DNA of 64,000 nucleotides from JACMJL01 sp963791805 (GCA_963791805.1 CAWBTU010000004.1:744001-808000), one strand, 5' to 3'. Shown: positions 18,758 through 27,425, counted from the first letter of the stretch. The notes: a model not told the origin generated them from the letters alone. Made by a program: numbers and translations.

Positions 18758-20113
18758 TTATTCTTCCAATCTTTTCTCTAGTTTAGCTTTAAGTTCTTCA
18801 TAACCAGGTTTCCCAAGTAAAGCAAACATATTCTTTTTATAACCTTCCACACCCGGTTGATTAAATGGATTTACTCCAAGCAAGTATCCACTAATTGCAC
18901 AAGCTTTTTCGAAAAAGTATATCATATAGCCTACATTGTATGCTGTAAGAGCCTCAATATTTAATATAATATTGGGAACATCTCCATCATTATGTGCAAG
19001 TACAGTTCCTCTAAAGGCCTGTTTATTAATAAAATCAACGGTCTTTCCAGCTAAGAAATTCAAACCATCTGCATCTTCGTCGCTTTTTTGTACTATTATT
19101 TCTTTTCTAGGTTTTACTACATTAATTTGAGTTTCAAATATTGTTCTTAAACCCTCTTGAATGTATTGTCCCATAGAATGAAGGTCTGTAGAAAAATCTG
19201 CTGCTGCTGGAAAAATACCTTTTTGATCTTTACCTTCACTTTCACCATATAATTGTTTCCACCATTCACCGAAATAATGCAAACAAGGTTCAAAATTCAC
19301 TATCATTTCTATGTTTTTGCCTTTTCTATAAAGTGCATTTCTAGCTGCAGCATACTTATAGCAATCATTATCTGATATATTATCATTACTGTAGTCTTGC
19401 TTTGATGCAGCTGCTCCACTTATTAAGTCATCAATATTAATTCCTGCTACGGCCATTGGCAACAGCCCTACTGCAGTAAGCACAGAATATCGACCTCCAA
19501 CATCATCAGGTATAACATATGTTTCATAACCTTCTTTATCAGCCAAGGACTTTAAAGCTCCCCTAGCTTTATCTGTCGTAGCGTATATTCTTTTCTTCGC
19601 TTCTTCTTTTCCATATTTCTTCTCTAATAATTCCTTAAAAACTCTAAATGCAAGAGCTGGCTCGGTGGTAGTTCCAGATTTAGAAATAACATTAACTGAA
19701 ATATCTTTTCCTTCAATGGCCTCAAGTAAATCTGCTAGATATGTAGAGCTTATATTATTTCCTGCATAATAAATTATCGGTGCATTTCTTTTTTCTTCAC
19801 TTAATCCATTATAGAAAGTGTTTGATAACATTTCAATAATAGCTCTAGCGCCTAAGTAAGACCCTCCAATTCCTATTACTATAAGAACCTGTGAATCTTT
19901 CCTAATCTTCTCAGCTGCCTGTTTTATCCTTATAAATTCTTTCTTGTCATAATTAATAGGTAAATCCACCCAGCCTAAAAATTCACTGCCTTCACCAGTT
20001 TTTTCATTAAGCATTTTATGAGCTTCTTTAACCATTGGTTCCATAGCTGTAATTTCATGTTCTTTTAAGTATGGCATAGTCTTTGATAAATCCAAATTTA
20101 AAATCTTTGACAT
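18758..20113 (-). CDS. pgi: Glucose-6-phosphate isomerase
   Basis: 451 residues, the bacillary short form. Interconverts glucose 6-phosphate and fructose 6-phosphate in glycolysis. Two SIS folds are visible. Signatures are GIGGSYLGARA (about 81-91), ISKSGTTTEP (phosphate-binding), DDVGGRYSVLTAVG and a catalytic region DQKGIFPAAADFSTDLHSMGQ. It lies 35 bases after luxS and 6 bases before the UPF0178 gene. Confidence 0.97.
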   Translation of the reverse strand: MSKILNLDLSKTMPYLKEHEITAMEPMVKEAHKMLNEKTGEGSEFLGWVDLPINYDKKEFIRIKQAAEKIRKDSQVLIVIGIGGSYLGARAIIEMLSNTFYNGLSEEKRNAPIIYYAGNNISSTYLADLLEAIEGKDISVNVISKSGTTTEPALAFRVFKELLEKKYGKEEAKKRIYATTDKARGALKSLADKEGYETYVIPDDVGGRYSVLTAVGLLPMAVAGINIDDLISGAAASKQDYSNDNISDNDCYKYAAARNALYRKGKNIEMIVNFEPCLHYFGEWWKQLYGESEGKDQKGIFPAAADFSTDLHSMGQYIQEGLRTIFETQINVVKPRKEIIVQKSDEDADGLNFLAGKTVDFINKQAFRGTVLAHNDGDVPNIILNIEALTAYNVGYMIYFFEKACAISGYLLGVNPFNQPGVEGYKKNMFALLGKPGYEELKAKLEKRLEE

Positions 20114-20148
20114 AAAATACCTCCTATGATTACTTATTTTTTTTAATT

Positions 20149-20628
20149 TTATTTAGGATAATTAAGATTTTTTTCACTAAGATTATTAAGCACATCTTCC
20201 AAATATTTTTTTGCTAAATATTTAGCCATTGGTAGGTTCATATCTAAATAGTTTCCACAATCTTTTGCGCTTGCACCAGGAACTTCTCCATTATATCCAG
20301 CAATAAATTCAAACATCTCTTTAACTAAACCCGAAATATCTTTTGATTCACAATCAAAACCAACTAATAAGTAAAATCCAGTTCGGCAACCCATAGGTCC
20401 AAAATAAACTATCTTGCTCCCATATTCACCATGATTTCTTAGAAAGGTTGCTGCTAAATGCTCAATTGCATGCATTTCAGCTGTATTCATTACTGGCTCA
20501 AAATTAGGCCTTGTCATTCTAATATCAAAGGTTGTTATAACCGCACCATTAATATTATCTTTACGAGAAACATATATTCCTGGTAATAGTTCTAAATGGT
20601 TAATAGTAAAACTAGTTATTTTCTCCAC
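20149..20628 (-). CDS. luxS: S-ribosylhomocysteine lyase LuxS
   Basis: 159 residues. Splits S-ribosylhomocysteine into homocysteine and DPD, the AI-2 precursor. The metal motif HAIEH is at 53-57 (His53, His57, catalytic Glu56), the catalytic Cys is Cys81 (GPMGCRTG) and the third metal ligand is Cys124 (KDCGNYLDM). All active residues are present. It is the first gene of a probable luxS-pgi-UPF0178 unit and diverges from metF, which also feeds homocysteine remethylation. Confidence 0.96.
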   Translation of the reverse strand: MEKITSFTINHLELLPGIYVSRKDNINGAVITTFDIRMTRPNFEPVMNTAEMHAIEHLAATFLRNHGEYGSKIVYFGPMGCRTGFYLLVGFDCESKDISGLVKEMFEFIAGYNGEVPGASAKDCGNYLDMNLPMAKYLAKKYLEDVLNNLSEKNLNYPK

Positions 20629-20782
20629 TCCGTTTCCTCCATTCTACTTTTATAGCTAAAACTGTTAATGTCAATTTTAAAGAATAGAATTCTTATTTGA
20701 ACCTACTCAACGCATATTAAATATGCTATTATACAAGTATAATTCATTTCAGTGCACATTTTCAACTGTGGGAGGTTAAAAT

Positions 20783-21679
20783 ATGCTTATTAAAAATTTG
20801 TACAACAAAAACAGACCAGTAATATCCTTTGAGATATTTCCTCCAAAAAAAGATTCTCCTATTGATACAATTTATCAAACTATTGAGTCGCTTAAAGATT
20901 TAAATCCAGATTTTATTAGTGTTACTTATGGCGCTGGAGGTAGTTCCCAAAATGATACTGTTAAAATTGCTTCAATAATAAAGAATAAATACGCAATAGA
21001 AGCTTTGGCTCATCTAACCTGTGTTACATCTACTAAACAGGAAGTTGAAAACATACTTCTTAAATTACAAGAAGAACATATTGAAAATATACTTGCACTA
21101 AGAGGAGATTTTCCTACGGATCCAAATTTTAAATTTCCAGATCCTCTTCATTACCATTATGCTTCTGACTTAATAACGCAAATTAAAACCTTAGATAAGT
21201 TTTGTATAGCCGGTGCTTGTTATCCAGAAAAGCATCTTGAATGTAGAAGCAAGGAACTAGATTTACAAAATCTTAAAACAAAAGTCACTTCAGGGGCAGA
21301 TTTTTTAATAACTCAATTATTTTTTGAAAATGAACTTTTTTATGATTTTTATGATAATACTAAAAGGCATAATATTAACATTCCAATTTCAGCAGGTATT
21401 ATGCCTGTAATTAATAAAAATCAAATAAATAGAATAGCTTCCCTTTGTGGAGCTAATATTCCCAAAAAGCTTATAAGAATAATGGAAAAGTATGAATACA
21501 ACCCAGCTGCTTTAAAAGAAGCTGGTATAGCTTATGCAACAGATCAGATTATTGATTTACTTTCTTGGGGAATTGATGGTGTACATCTTTATACAATGAA
21601 CAAACCTGAGATAGCATCAAAAATCGTAACTAATATAACTGAAATTAGAGAAGCTCTTAAAATAAATGATTCTATATAG
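20783..21679 (+). CDS. metF: Methylenetetrahydrofolate reductase
   Basis: 298 residues. An FAD-dependent enzyme reducing 5,10-methylene-THF to 5-methyl-THF for methionine synthesis. The N-terminal motif SFEIFPPKK carries the active Glu, followed by FISVTYGAGGSS, HLTCV, LALRGD and a C-terminal GIDGVHLYTMN. The GGGAGG site is well placed. No separate small subunit is adjacent. It diverges from luxS across a 154-base promoter region and ends at a clear terminator. Confidence 0.95.
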   Translation: MLIKNLYNKNRPVISFEIFPPKKDSPIDTIYQTIESLKDLNPDFISVTYGAGGSSQNDTVKIASIIKNKYAIEALAHLTCVTSTKQEVENILLKLQEEHIENILALRGDFPTDPNFKFPDPLHYHYASDLITQIKTLDKFCIAGACYPEKHLECRSKELDLQNLKTKVTSGADFLITQLFFENELFYDFYDNTKRHNINIPISAGIMPVINKNQINRIASLCGANIPKKLIRIMEKYEYNPAALKEAGIAYATDQIIDLLSWGIDGVHLYTMNKPEIASKIVTNITEIREALKINDSI

Positions 21680-21715
21680 TCCAATAATAATTTAACTATA
21701 AAAAATAAATCAGCA

Positions 21716-21748
21716 GAAACATGTTTTAGAAATAAAACATGTTTCTTT
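21716..21748 (+). terminator. Terminator of metF
   Basis: A perfect 13-bp stem (GAAACATGTTTTA, 21716-21728 with 21733-21745) is followed by TTTT. Confidence 0.85.
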
Positions 21749-21818
21749 TGAATACTTCTTTACAATACTCAAGGCAAAATATTCTTGATTTAATTAATAA
21801 AAATAATTTGTGAAATAT

Positions 21819-21847
21819 TTGACAAGCGCTTTTAAACATTGTATAAT
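21819..21847 (+). promoter_or_regulatory. Consensus sigma-A promoter
   Basis: TTGACA (21819-21824), 17 bases, TATAAT (21842-21847). This is an exact match to consensus, 65 bases before the STAS-like gene. Confidence 0.8.
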
Positions 21848-21912
21848 AATAGCATAAACAGAATTGATTAAATAATCAGACAACTGTAACTTTTATTTAG
21901 GGGGTATTCATA

Positions 21913-22194
21913 ATGGAACACATAATTAATGTAAAAGATATAATAGGCACTAATTTCACTTGTCAGGACGCTATATTGCTAAAAAAGCAGATAAAATCAA
22001 ATCTTACTAAAACGGTAATTCTTGATTTTAACGGAATTAACACAGTACCAACCACTTTTTTCTATACACTTCTTTCAGATGCAATTTATGAGAATGGAAG
22101 AGAGTATCTTTTTGACCATTTAAAGGTTAAAAATTTATCAAATTCAAATGATTATAATATGGTAGTTCTTGGAGCTCCTCAAGGTATATGTTAA
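21913..22194 (+). CDS. STAS-like DUF4325 protein
   Basis: 93 residues with a GGGGG site. The segment VILDFNGINTVPTTFFYTLLSDAI (in pieces, about 36-60) matches the STAS-like DUF4325 pattern. This is a small regulatory-type fold whose relatives bind or switch other proteins. It has a perfect promoter and its own terminator, so it is a strongly expressed monocistron. Its partner is unknown. The C-terminus stops shortly after a conserved hydrophobic strand. Confidence 0.75.
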   Translation: MEHIINVKDIIGTNFTCQDAILLKKQIKSNLTKTVILDFNGINTVPTTFFYTLLSDAIYENGREYLFDHLKVKNLSNSNDYNMVVLGAPQGIC

Positions 22195-22198
22195 TAAA

Positions 22199-22229
22199 TA
22201 ACGGTTAGTATGCCATATACTAACCGTTA
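22199..22229. terminator. Bidirectional terminator
   Basis: A perfect 13-bp stem TAACGGTTAGTAT (22199-22211 with 22217-22229) lies between two convergent genes. Confidence 0.85.
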
Positions 22230-22231
22230 AT

Positions 22232-23275
22232 TTATGCTCTTCTATACTTTTTTAGTGCCATAGTATTTAGTACTAAGAATACAACTGCATATCCAATCAA
22301 AATAATAATATCAAATTTTACATCCAATATGTCCTTTCCTCTTAACATAACCTCTCTCAGCGCTTCAGCCCCATATGTCATAGGGAAAACTTTTGATAAT
22401 ACTCTTTCCCAAGTTGGTGCATTTCTTAAATCAAAAATTCCACTAAACATAATTTGAGGTACTATAACTATTGGAATGAATTGAAATAATTGAAACTCAT
22501 TTCGTGCAAATGCCGATAAAAGTGTTCCTAACGCTAAGGATCCAGCCGCAAGTAATAGATTTATCACCAATACTGTCCAGAAACTTCCTACCATGGTTAC
22601 TTTCAAACCATAAACACTAAATACCTGTAATATTATAGTCTGTATGGCCACAAACAATCCAAATCCTAAAAAATATCCTAAAACAATTTCCCATCTTTTT
22701 AAAGGAGTGGCTAATATTCTATCTAAGGTCCCACTTATTCTTTCTCTAAGAAAGGAAACCCCAGCAATCAAAAACACAAAAAAGAAAATAAAAAATCCCA
22801 TAAGGAGCGGAGCCAAAGAATCGAACATATCCATATCCTTTGAACCATGTAAAAAAATAGGTTCAGTCTTTGGGGTAGTGCCTAGATTTTCAGTTCTAGA
22901 TTGCAGATTTGTAGTCATAGCCACCTTATCCACTACTTTTATAACCAAGCCTGATATTCCTGGATCAGCCCCTTCTACCGTGGTCCTTTGCACACCATTA
23001 ACGAAAGTAATATATCCATCACTCTTATTCTCTTTCAAATTCTTTATGGCAGTCTCTTCATTTGGTACTTTATTTACAAATGCCTCCTTTTGAAGCTCCT
23101 TAATATAACTTTCAGGTGCAACTACTACATCAATATTGGGTTTAGTTGTTCCAGAGGTTAAAACTGCATTTAGTAAGTACATTACAAAAACTGGTGCAAC
23201 AAACATTAGTGCTATTGATCTTTTATCACCTTTAAGCTGTTTAATTAATCTCTTTGCAATAGATAATGCTCTCAC
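22232..23275 (-). CDS. ABC-2 type exporter permease
   Basis: 347 residues. It has one N-terminal membrane segment (about 22-40), a large extracellular domain (about 45-155) and five C-terminal membrane segments (from about 160). FLRERISGTLDRILATPLKRWEIVLGY is the ABC-2 signature (residues ~170-200). It pairs with the ATPase gene that overlaps it by four bases (GTGA), so the start is GTG. This is a probable efflux pump of the DrrAB/YhfA type. The cargo is unknown. Confidence 0.9.
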   Translation of the reverse strand: MRALSIAKRLIKQLKGDKRSIALMFVAPVFVMYLLNAVLTSGTTKPNIDVVVAPESYIKELQKEAFVNKVPNEETAIKNLKENKSDGYITFVNGVQRTTVEGADPGISGLVIKVVDKVAMTTNLQSRTENLGTTPKTEPIFLHGSKDMDMFDSLAPLLMGFFIFFFVFLIAGVSFLRERISGTLDRILATPLKRWEIVLGYFLGFGLFVAIQTIILQVFSVYGLKVTMVGSFWTVLVINLLLAAGSLALGTLLSAFARNEFQLFQFIPIVIVPQIMFSGIFDLRNAPTWERVLSKVFPMTYGAEALREVMLRGKDILDVKFDIIILIGYAVVFLVLNTMALKKYRRA

Positions 23276-24012
23276 TGTCCTTTCACCTCTCTACCTCCAC
23301 TAAAATAAAGGAATGCGCTTTCTATGTCTTTTTCTCCAGATTTTTTCTTTAACCCTTCTGGAGTATCCAGTGCAATAATTCCACCATCTCTAATTAATGC
23401 TAATCTATCGCAATGCTCAGCCTCATCCATAACATGTGTTGTAATTATAATTGTTACTCCATTTTGCCTTAATCTCTCAAATTCTTTCCAAAATTGGATC
23501 CTTAGAACTGGATCTATACCAACTGTAGGTTCATCAAGAATTAATATTTCAGGATTGTGAACCAATGCTATTGCTAAAGACAACCTTCTCTTCATTCCTC
23601 CTGAAAAATCTCTAACCAGTTTCTTTCCCTCTTCACTAAGAAGAACTAAACTTAATAATTCTTTAGCTCTTTTTCTTGCTTCTTTACCCTTCATTCCATA
23701 AAGAGCTGCAAAAAATAGTATATTCTCAGTTGCATTTAAATCTTCATATAAAGCATCACTTTGAGCCATATATCCTATTCTAGCAACTACAGAAAGGGAT
23801 GGCATTAATACATCAAATACACTAACCTTACCTTCTGTAGGTTTACTCATACCTATTAATGCTTTTACTAAGGTTGTTTTACCTGAACCTGAAGGTCCAA
23901 GTAACCCTAGAATTTCTCCCCTTCTTACTTCCAAATTAACATTCTTTAGAACTACAACTTTTCCAAACTGCTGTCTAAAATTCTCAACCTGAATAACATT
24001 GTCATCATTCAT
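23272..24012 (-). CDS. ABC transporter ATP-binding protein
   Basis: 246 residues. Walker A GPSGSGKTT (about 35-43), Q-loop YMAQSD, signature FSGGMKRRLSLAIAL, Walker B ILILDEPTVG and the switch His in IITTHVMDEAEHCDR are all present. It powers the ABC-2 permease encoded next, translationally coupled by a four-base overlap. It is most like drug or lantibiotic-resistance exporters. Specificity cannot be assigned. Confidence 0.94.
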   Translation of the reverse strand: MNDDNVIQVENFRQQFGKVVVLKNVNLEVRRGEILGLLGPSGSGKTTLVKALIGMSKPTEGKVSVFDVLMPSLSVVARIGYMAQSDALYEDLNATENILFFAALYGMKGKEARKRAKELLSLVLLSEEGKKLVRDFSGGMKRRLSLAIALVHNPEILILDEPTVGIDPVLRIQFWKEFERLRQNGVTIIITTHVMDEAEHCDRLALIRDGGIIALDTPEGLKKKSGEKDIESAFLYFSGGREVKGQ

Positions 24013-24106
24013 CTTTTATACCCTCTTTTTTTACTTTTCCAAATCTATATACATCATTTACTAATAGTCCATTAATTGGAACCCTGCTATTCTGATAAAA
24101 ATACAA

Positions 24107-24129
24107 AAGCACAGGCATGTCCTGTGCTT
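24107..24129 (-). terminator. Terminator of the chemoreceptor-like gene
   Basis: A perfect 9-bp stem AAGCACAGG (24107-24115 with 24121-24129) is followed on the minus strand by TTTTGTATTTTT. Confidence 0.8.
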
Positions 24130-24142
24130 AAAAATATGTTTT

Positions 24143-24964
24143 TTAACTCATTCTTGAAGTATTCGATAATATTTGGGCATTATAAGTTAGTTCTTGTAAT
24201 GCCACAGTTATTTCCCCCATAACTTCAGATTGACTTTTAGAAATTGAATTTACGTTATTAACTTCTTCTGAAATATTAGAAAACTCTTTTTTCAATTCCA
24301 TAATAAGTTTTGATATTTCGTCTGAAAACTTTTTACTAGTTATTGCTAATTTCCTCATCTCACTTGCAACTACAGAAAAGCCTTTTCCCTGTTCCCCAGC
24401 TCGTGAGGATTCAATTGCAGCATTAAGACCCAAAAGATTAGATTGTGTTGATATTTGTTGAATAGAAGATGTTAATTCATTAATTTTCAATAAACTTTCT
24501 TCAGATTTCTTTGTTAGTTCAACAATTTTATTTACTCTTGAAAACAATTCTAGTGACTCACCAGAAATCTCTTCAATACTAGCATTTGTTTCTTCTAGGG
24601 ATGAAAATAGACTTTCTGAAGCCTCTTGAAGTTCAAATTCATTATCTAGATTTTTAGCAAATCCAACAGCTCCAATAACTTCGCCTGCTTCATTACAAAT
24701 TGGATATGTGACTGCTTTAAATGGAAATCCATAAACTTGTTTTGGAACAACAGCAGAAATAATTTTATTTTCATTAATAGTTATAAAAAGTGGATCGCTC
24801 TCTGGTATTAAAGTTCCTACTTTTAAATCCATCCTCATTTTATCTCCAGGAAAATAGCCTAAAAACTTTGTTTTATCTGTTACCGATGTCATTACATCCT
24901 CTTGAATTATGTCTTTCAATCTAGGAAGTACCTGTAAAAATGATTGTATGATTTCTTCATTCAT
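24143..24964 (-). CDS. Soluble methyl-accepting chemotaxis-like protein
   Basis: 273 residues, no membrane segment. The N-terminal ~110 residues form a PAS/Cache-like sensing domain (VTYPICNEAGEVIGAVGFAKNL). The C-terminal part is a shortened chemoreceptor signalling coiled coil. Its hairpin tip includes STQSNLLGLNAAIESSRAG and FSVVASEMRKLA, the site that contacts CheA and CheW. It is much shorter than membrane receptors and belongs to a clostridial group of cytoplasmic receptors. No che gene is nearby, so a partner must be encoded elsewhere. Ends at SRMS with a terminator. Confidence 0.87.
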   Translation of the reverse strand: MNEEIIQSFLQVLPRLKDIIQEDVMTSVTDKTKFLGYFPGDKMRMDLKVGTLIPESDPLFITINENKIISAVVPKQVYGFPFKAVTYPICNEAGEVIGAVGFAKNLDNEFELQEASESLFSSLEETNASIEEISGESLELFSRVNKIVELTKKSEESLLKINELTSSIQQISTQSNLLGLNAAIESSRAGEQGKGFSVVASEMRKLAITSKKFSDEISKLIMELKKEFSNISEEVNNVNSISKSQSEVMGEITVALQELTYNAQILSNTSRMS

Positions 24965-25131
24965 AATAGCTTAATACCTCTTTTCATATATTTTTATAAA
25001 ATGTAACCTTCTTAAACAATAAACTCCAAAAGTATAACTATTTTTTTGATTATTCTCATAAATCTATATATTTATTATAGAATAATCTTTATGAATTTTT
25101 TTGTCAATGCAATTATGAATAATAATAAAAA

Positions 25132-25172
25132 GTGTCTATGGTATACTAACTAGTAGTACATATCATAGACAC
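25132..25172 (-). terminator. Hairpin with T tract on the minus strand
   Basis: The stem GTGTCTATG/CATAGACAC (25132-25140 with 25164-25172), with a shorter inner stem, is followed by TTTTT on the minus strand. It probably ends the transcript of the tiny ORFs at 25185-25538. Confidence 0.65.
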
Positions 25173-25184
25173 CTCACTCTTGGG

Positions 25185-25271
25185 CATCAATTAGTAAATA
25201 TAGATTTTCTTTATTTTCGCTGAAAGCAATTAACAAATCAAACTTATTCAATAACTTCACCTTATTCCTTA
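25185..25271 (-). CDS. Possible 28-residue mini-ORF
   Basis: A GTG preceded by AAGGA five bases upstream starts a frame that reads MKLLNKFDLLIAFSEN... and ends ...LIDAQE, just before a terminator. The sequence is amphipathic and protein-like, but at this size a chance frame is possible. It could be a peptide or the remnant of a longer gene. Coordinates are approximate to a few bases. Confidence 0.25.
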
Positions 25272-25409
25272 AAATTACATTTACTTATAGTTATTAAACT
25301 TCTATCTTATATTAAACACAACTAACTATTACTTCAATATTAGCGTCTTTATTAATCAGTCACAATAGCCTACAAATCGAAGAATATAATCCTACTATTA
25401 ATTGTGTGC

Positions 25410-25538
25410 TTATAAACCTTTCAAAAACTCTTGCTGCTTTTCATTAGTCTTTTTTGTGCCAGATGAGTTTGACGAACCACAACCAACCAAACTAAATAAT
25501 AACATTACCACTGTAATAGAACTTATAAGTTTCTTCAC
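25410..25538 (-). CDS. Very short lipoprotein (42 residues) or truncated lipoprotein
   Basis: A GTG start after a GGGGGG run opens a 42-codon frame. It has a textbook lipoprotein signal (KK, hydrophobic stretch, lipobox LVGC at 17-20), then GSSNSSGTKK and a short charged end (QQEFLKGL). The mature part would be only 23 residues. It may be a genuine tiny lipoprotein or the surviving 5' end of a larger, deleted substrate-binding or spore lipoprotein gene. The surrounding 1.3 kb is decayed, which favours truncation. Confidence 0.5.
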   Translation of the reverse strand: MKKLISSITVVMLLFSLVGCGSSNSSGTKKTNEKQQEFLKGL

Positions 25539-25644
25539 TTCTATCCCCCCCTCTACTAAACTTTATTTATATACCTAATTATACTATATTATTACATTTT
25601 TTTCATCATATTTTAGAAATAAAAATAAAATTTTGGGGCTTAAA

Positions 25645-25679
25645 GAAAGGATATGCCTCACTTTAAGCATATCCTTTCA
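25645..25679. terminator. Hairpin, probable terminator
   Basis: A perfect 12-bp stem GAAAGGATATGC (25645-25656 with 25668-25679) lies just downstream of the guaA remnant on the minus strand, with T-rich sequence after it. Confidence 0.6.
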
Positions 25680-25683
25680 TATT

Positions 25684-25758
25684 TTACTTCCATTCAATAA
25701 TTGAAGGTGGCTTACTTGTAACATCGTGTACAATTCTGTTAACACCTTTTACTTCATT
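25684..25758 (-). pseudogene. guaA C-terminal remnant
   Basis: The minus strand reads NEVKGVNRIVHDVTSKPP then IIEWK and a stop. This is nearly identical to the last 24 residues of the intact GuaA encoded at 27581 (NEVKGVNRIVYDVTSKPP, TIEWE). The rest of guaA is absent. Upstream the same frame continues for about 30 residues (FEHIVRMIGDIKRKENSKFG...) of unrelated sequence that I do not recognise, then hits a stop near 25863. So this looks like a fusion of two gene fragments left by deletion or recombination. Confidence 0.75.
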
Positions 25759-25975
25759 ATCTTTGTTTTTTAATGAATACGTAACAAAACCAAACTTAGA
25801 GTTTTCTTTCCGCTTTATATCTCCAATCATTCTAACTATATGTTCAAAGTCTTTTTGTTTCCGTAATTACAGCTTCCATACCATAACCTCAACATCCATA
25901 TGTATATATTAAGGTAAAATCCTGCTTATATATGAATTTTTTCATAATTAAAAATTCTTTCACTTTACAAAAACA

Positions 25976-26040
25976 AAAGAACCAGCTAGATGACGCCAGT
26001 TCTTTGTAACTATTAATTTATTTATAGGAGGGTTCTAATG
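25976..26040. repeat. Hairpin element, copy 1
   Basis: AAGAAC/GTTCTT stem (about 25987-26009) with loop sequence CTAGATGACGCCAG, followed ~25 bases on by GGAGGGTTCTAATGTAA. A second, diverged copy lies about 225 bases downstream. The function is unknown. Confidence 0.45.
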
Positions 26041-26204
26041 TAAAATAGGAAACCTTATAGACTTGCTACACACTTATAATAGCAAATAATTTCAGAAAAA
26101 ACATCAAGCAATTATGTGAAACTAATGTTGGTTTTTCTTGTTTTATATATTATCTGTACATCTAAATAAAAACTACCAATATAAGTGTATATTTCTCTAA
26201 TGTA

Positions 26205-26290
26205 AGCAAAAATAACCGACTAAATGACGTCAGTCCTCTTATATTCTGCTGTACTCATAATTTAATTAAATGGGGACTGTAATTAAAAAA
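26205..26290. repeat. Hairpin element, copy 2
   Basis: GACT/AGTC stem with loop AAATGACGTC (about 26214-26233), then GGGGACTGTAATTAA near 26270. It shares ACC-nn-CTA-n-ATGACG-n-CAGT and the trailing GG-n-CT-n-TAAT block with copy 1. The region between the copies (26041-26204) holds nothing I recognise. Confidence 0.4.
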
Positions 26291-26299
26291 GAAATTTTA

Positions 26300-26563
26300 T
26301 TAACTTGAGTATAATTCACTTACTACTATATATTGATTTTCTTCTATTTCAGATAGAGCATCATCAACTAAAACATCATCTCTGATTTTGGCAGTTAGAA
26401 TTAAATTTCTATTATTATCTTCGTCCCAATTAAAGTCTGTCATTACATAATCTAATTTTAATGATTCACCCATATCTTTTGCTTGAGTTAAAGTATCATC
26501 TCCAAAGTTTTCAAATCCTTCTTGAGAAATTTCAATTTTATATATAGTACTCTCCTGTTCCAT
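26300..26563 (-). CDS. Small acidic hypothetical protein
   Basis: 87 residues from the ATG at 26563, which follows AAGGTGG at a good distance. The frame opens five codons earlier at 26578 without a ribosome site. The protein is strongly acidic (many Asp/Glu) and its alternating pattern suggests an alpha/beta fold. It has no signal, membrane segment or known motif. It stands alone in a gene-poor stretch. Confidence 0.6.
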   Translation of the reverse strand: MEQESTIYKIEISQEGFENFGDDTLTQAKDMGESLKLDYVMTDFNWDEDNNRNLILTAKIRDDVLVDDALSEIEENQYIVVSELYSS

Positions 26564-26630
26564 CTTATCCACCTTCATTCTATATATTCTTAATTTATCA
26601 TTAAGTTATATTATTCTTTACTGAAATGCT

Positions 26631-26801
26631 CTATTTATGCAATCCAAACCAAGTATTATACCCCTTATCAAACTCAATTCTCTTTACATTAACAGCAAGT
26701 GCAGTTAATAACTCCGTGGCTACAGATTTTCTATACTTTTGCATTAATAATTTTGAATTTATCATGTCTTTATACCACTTTCTTTTATATTCAACACAAA
26801 A
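26631..26801 (-). pseudogene. Possible gene remnant or mini-ORF
   Basis: A 56-codon stop-free minus-strand frame ends ...FDKGYNTWFGLHK. Its amino acid make-up (basic and amphipathic, with KWYKDMINSKLLMQKYRKS) looks like real coding sequence. It contains one internal ATG (26765) but no convincing ribosome site, and a TGA just upstream is itself preceded in frame by ATGAAGGTG. It may be the 3' remnant of a small gene. No homologue recognised. Confidence 0.3.
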
Positions 26802-26972
26802 TCACACCTTCATGGTGTCTAATGTTACGTTAGTGGTTATTTTTTACCATAAAATCAATTATCAAAAATTCACACTTTTTTTTACGATTTGAATATGTTC
26901 TTTCACGACTTTAATCTTTTTTTGATTTTAATTCATGTTAAAATATAAATAAGAAATTAAGGAGGGAGTAAA

Positions 26973-27233
26973 ATGGAATTAAAACAATTAGAAATTTTAT
27001 TGGACTGTTCCACAAACCTAAAAAAAGCATTGTCTGAAAACTCTATAACAGAAAAAGACCTTGCAATATTTGAGCTAAAGAATACGTGCTTTAACATTAA
27101 ATTAGAAAATACACTGAATGGTAAGAGAATTACTTATTTCCATGAATTAAAGTGCAATAAAAGTTGTGAAAAATGCATTGTAAATGGATGGCAATATATT
27201 GACCCATATTTATCAGAGAATGCTAATAAATAA
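26973..27233 (+). CDS. Small cysteine-containing hypothetical protein
   Basis: 86 residues behind an AAGGAGGG site. The C-terminal part has a cluster CNKSCEKC (about 62-69) that could bind a metal, and the N-terminal half is helical. No family is recognised. A hairpin with a T tract follows 200 bases downstream. Confidence 0.65.
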   Translation: MELKQLEILLDCSTNLKKALSENSITEKDLAIFELKNTCFNIKLENTLNGKRITYFHELKCNKSCEKCIVNGWQYIDPYLSENANK

Positions 27234-27425
27234 AAATTCACCTTGGTTGGAGTTTGATATGCTCCACTTTACAGTAGCAGATTCCTCTTTTTATAATTTT
27301 TATAGTTCTGTAAATATATTCCCAAAAACTTATAATTTCAGTTGACATATATTGCTTTTATGTAGTAGAACATACTTAGAGTAATTATTTAGCGTTGTTT
27401 CCGTATCATAAATAAAATAAGTGTG

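Noticed and set aside
25132..25202. Possible sixth palindromic element (hairpin followed by CTCTTGGGCA)
   Set aside because: Stem sequence and spacing differ, and the tail overlaps a possible ORF. The hairpin is better explained as a terminator.
26085..26172. Short frame resembling the start of an XRE-type regulator (NIKQLCETN)
   Set aside because: Only about 25 codons, no start and no second helix; too weak.
26626..26892. Plus-strand 88-codon frame
   Set aside because: No ribosome site, no protein-like composition, and it overlaps a more plausible minus-strand remnant.
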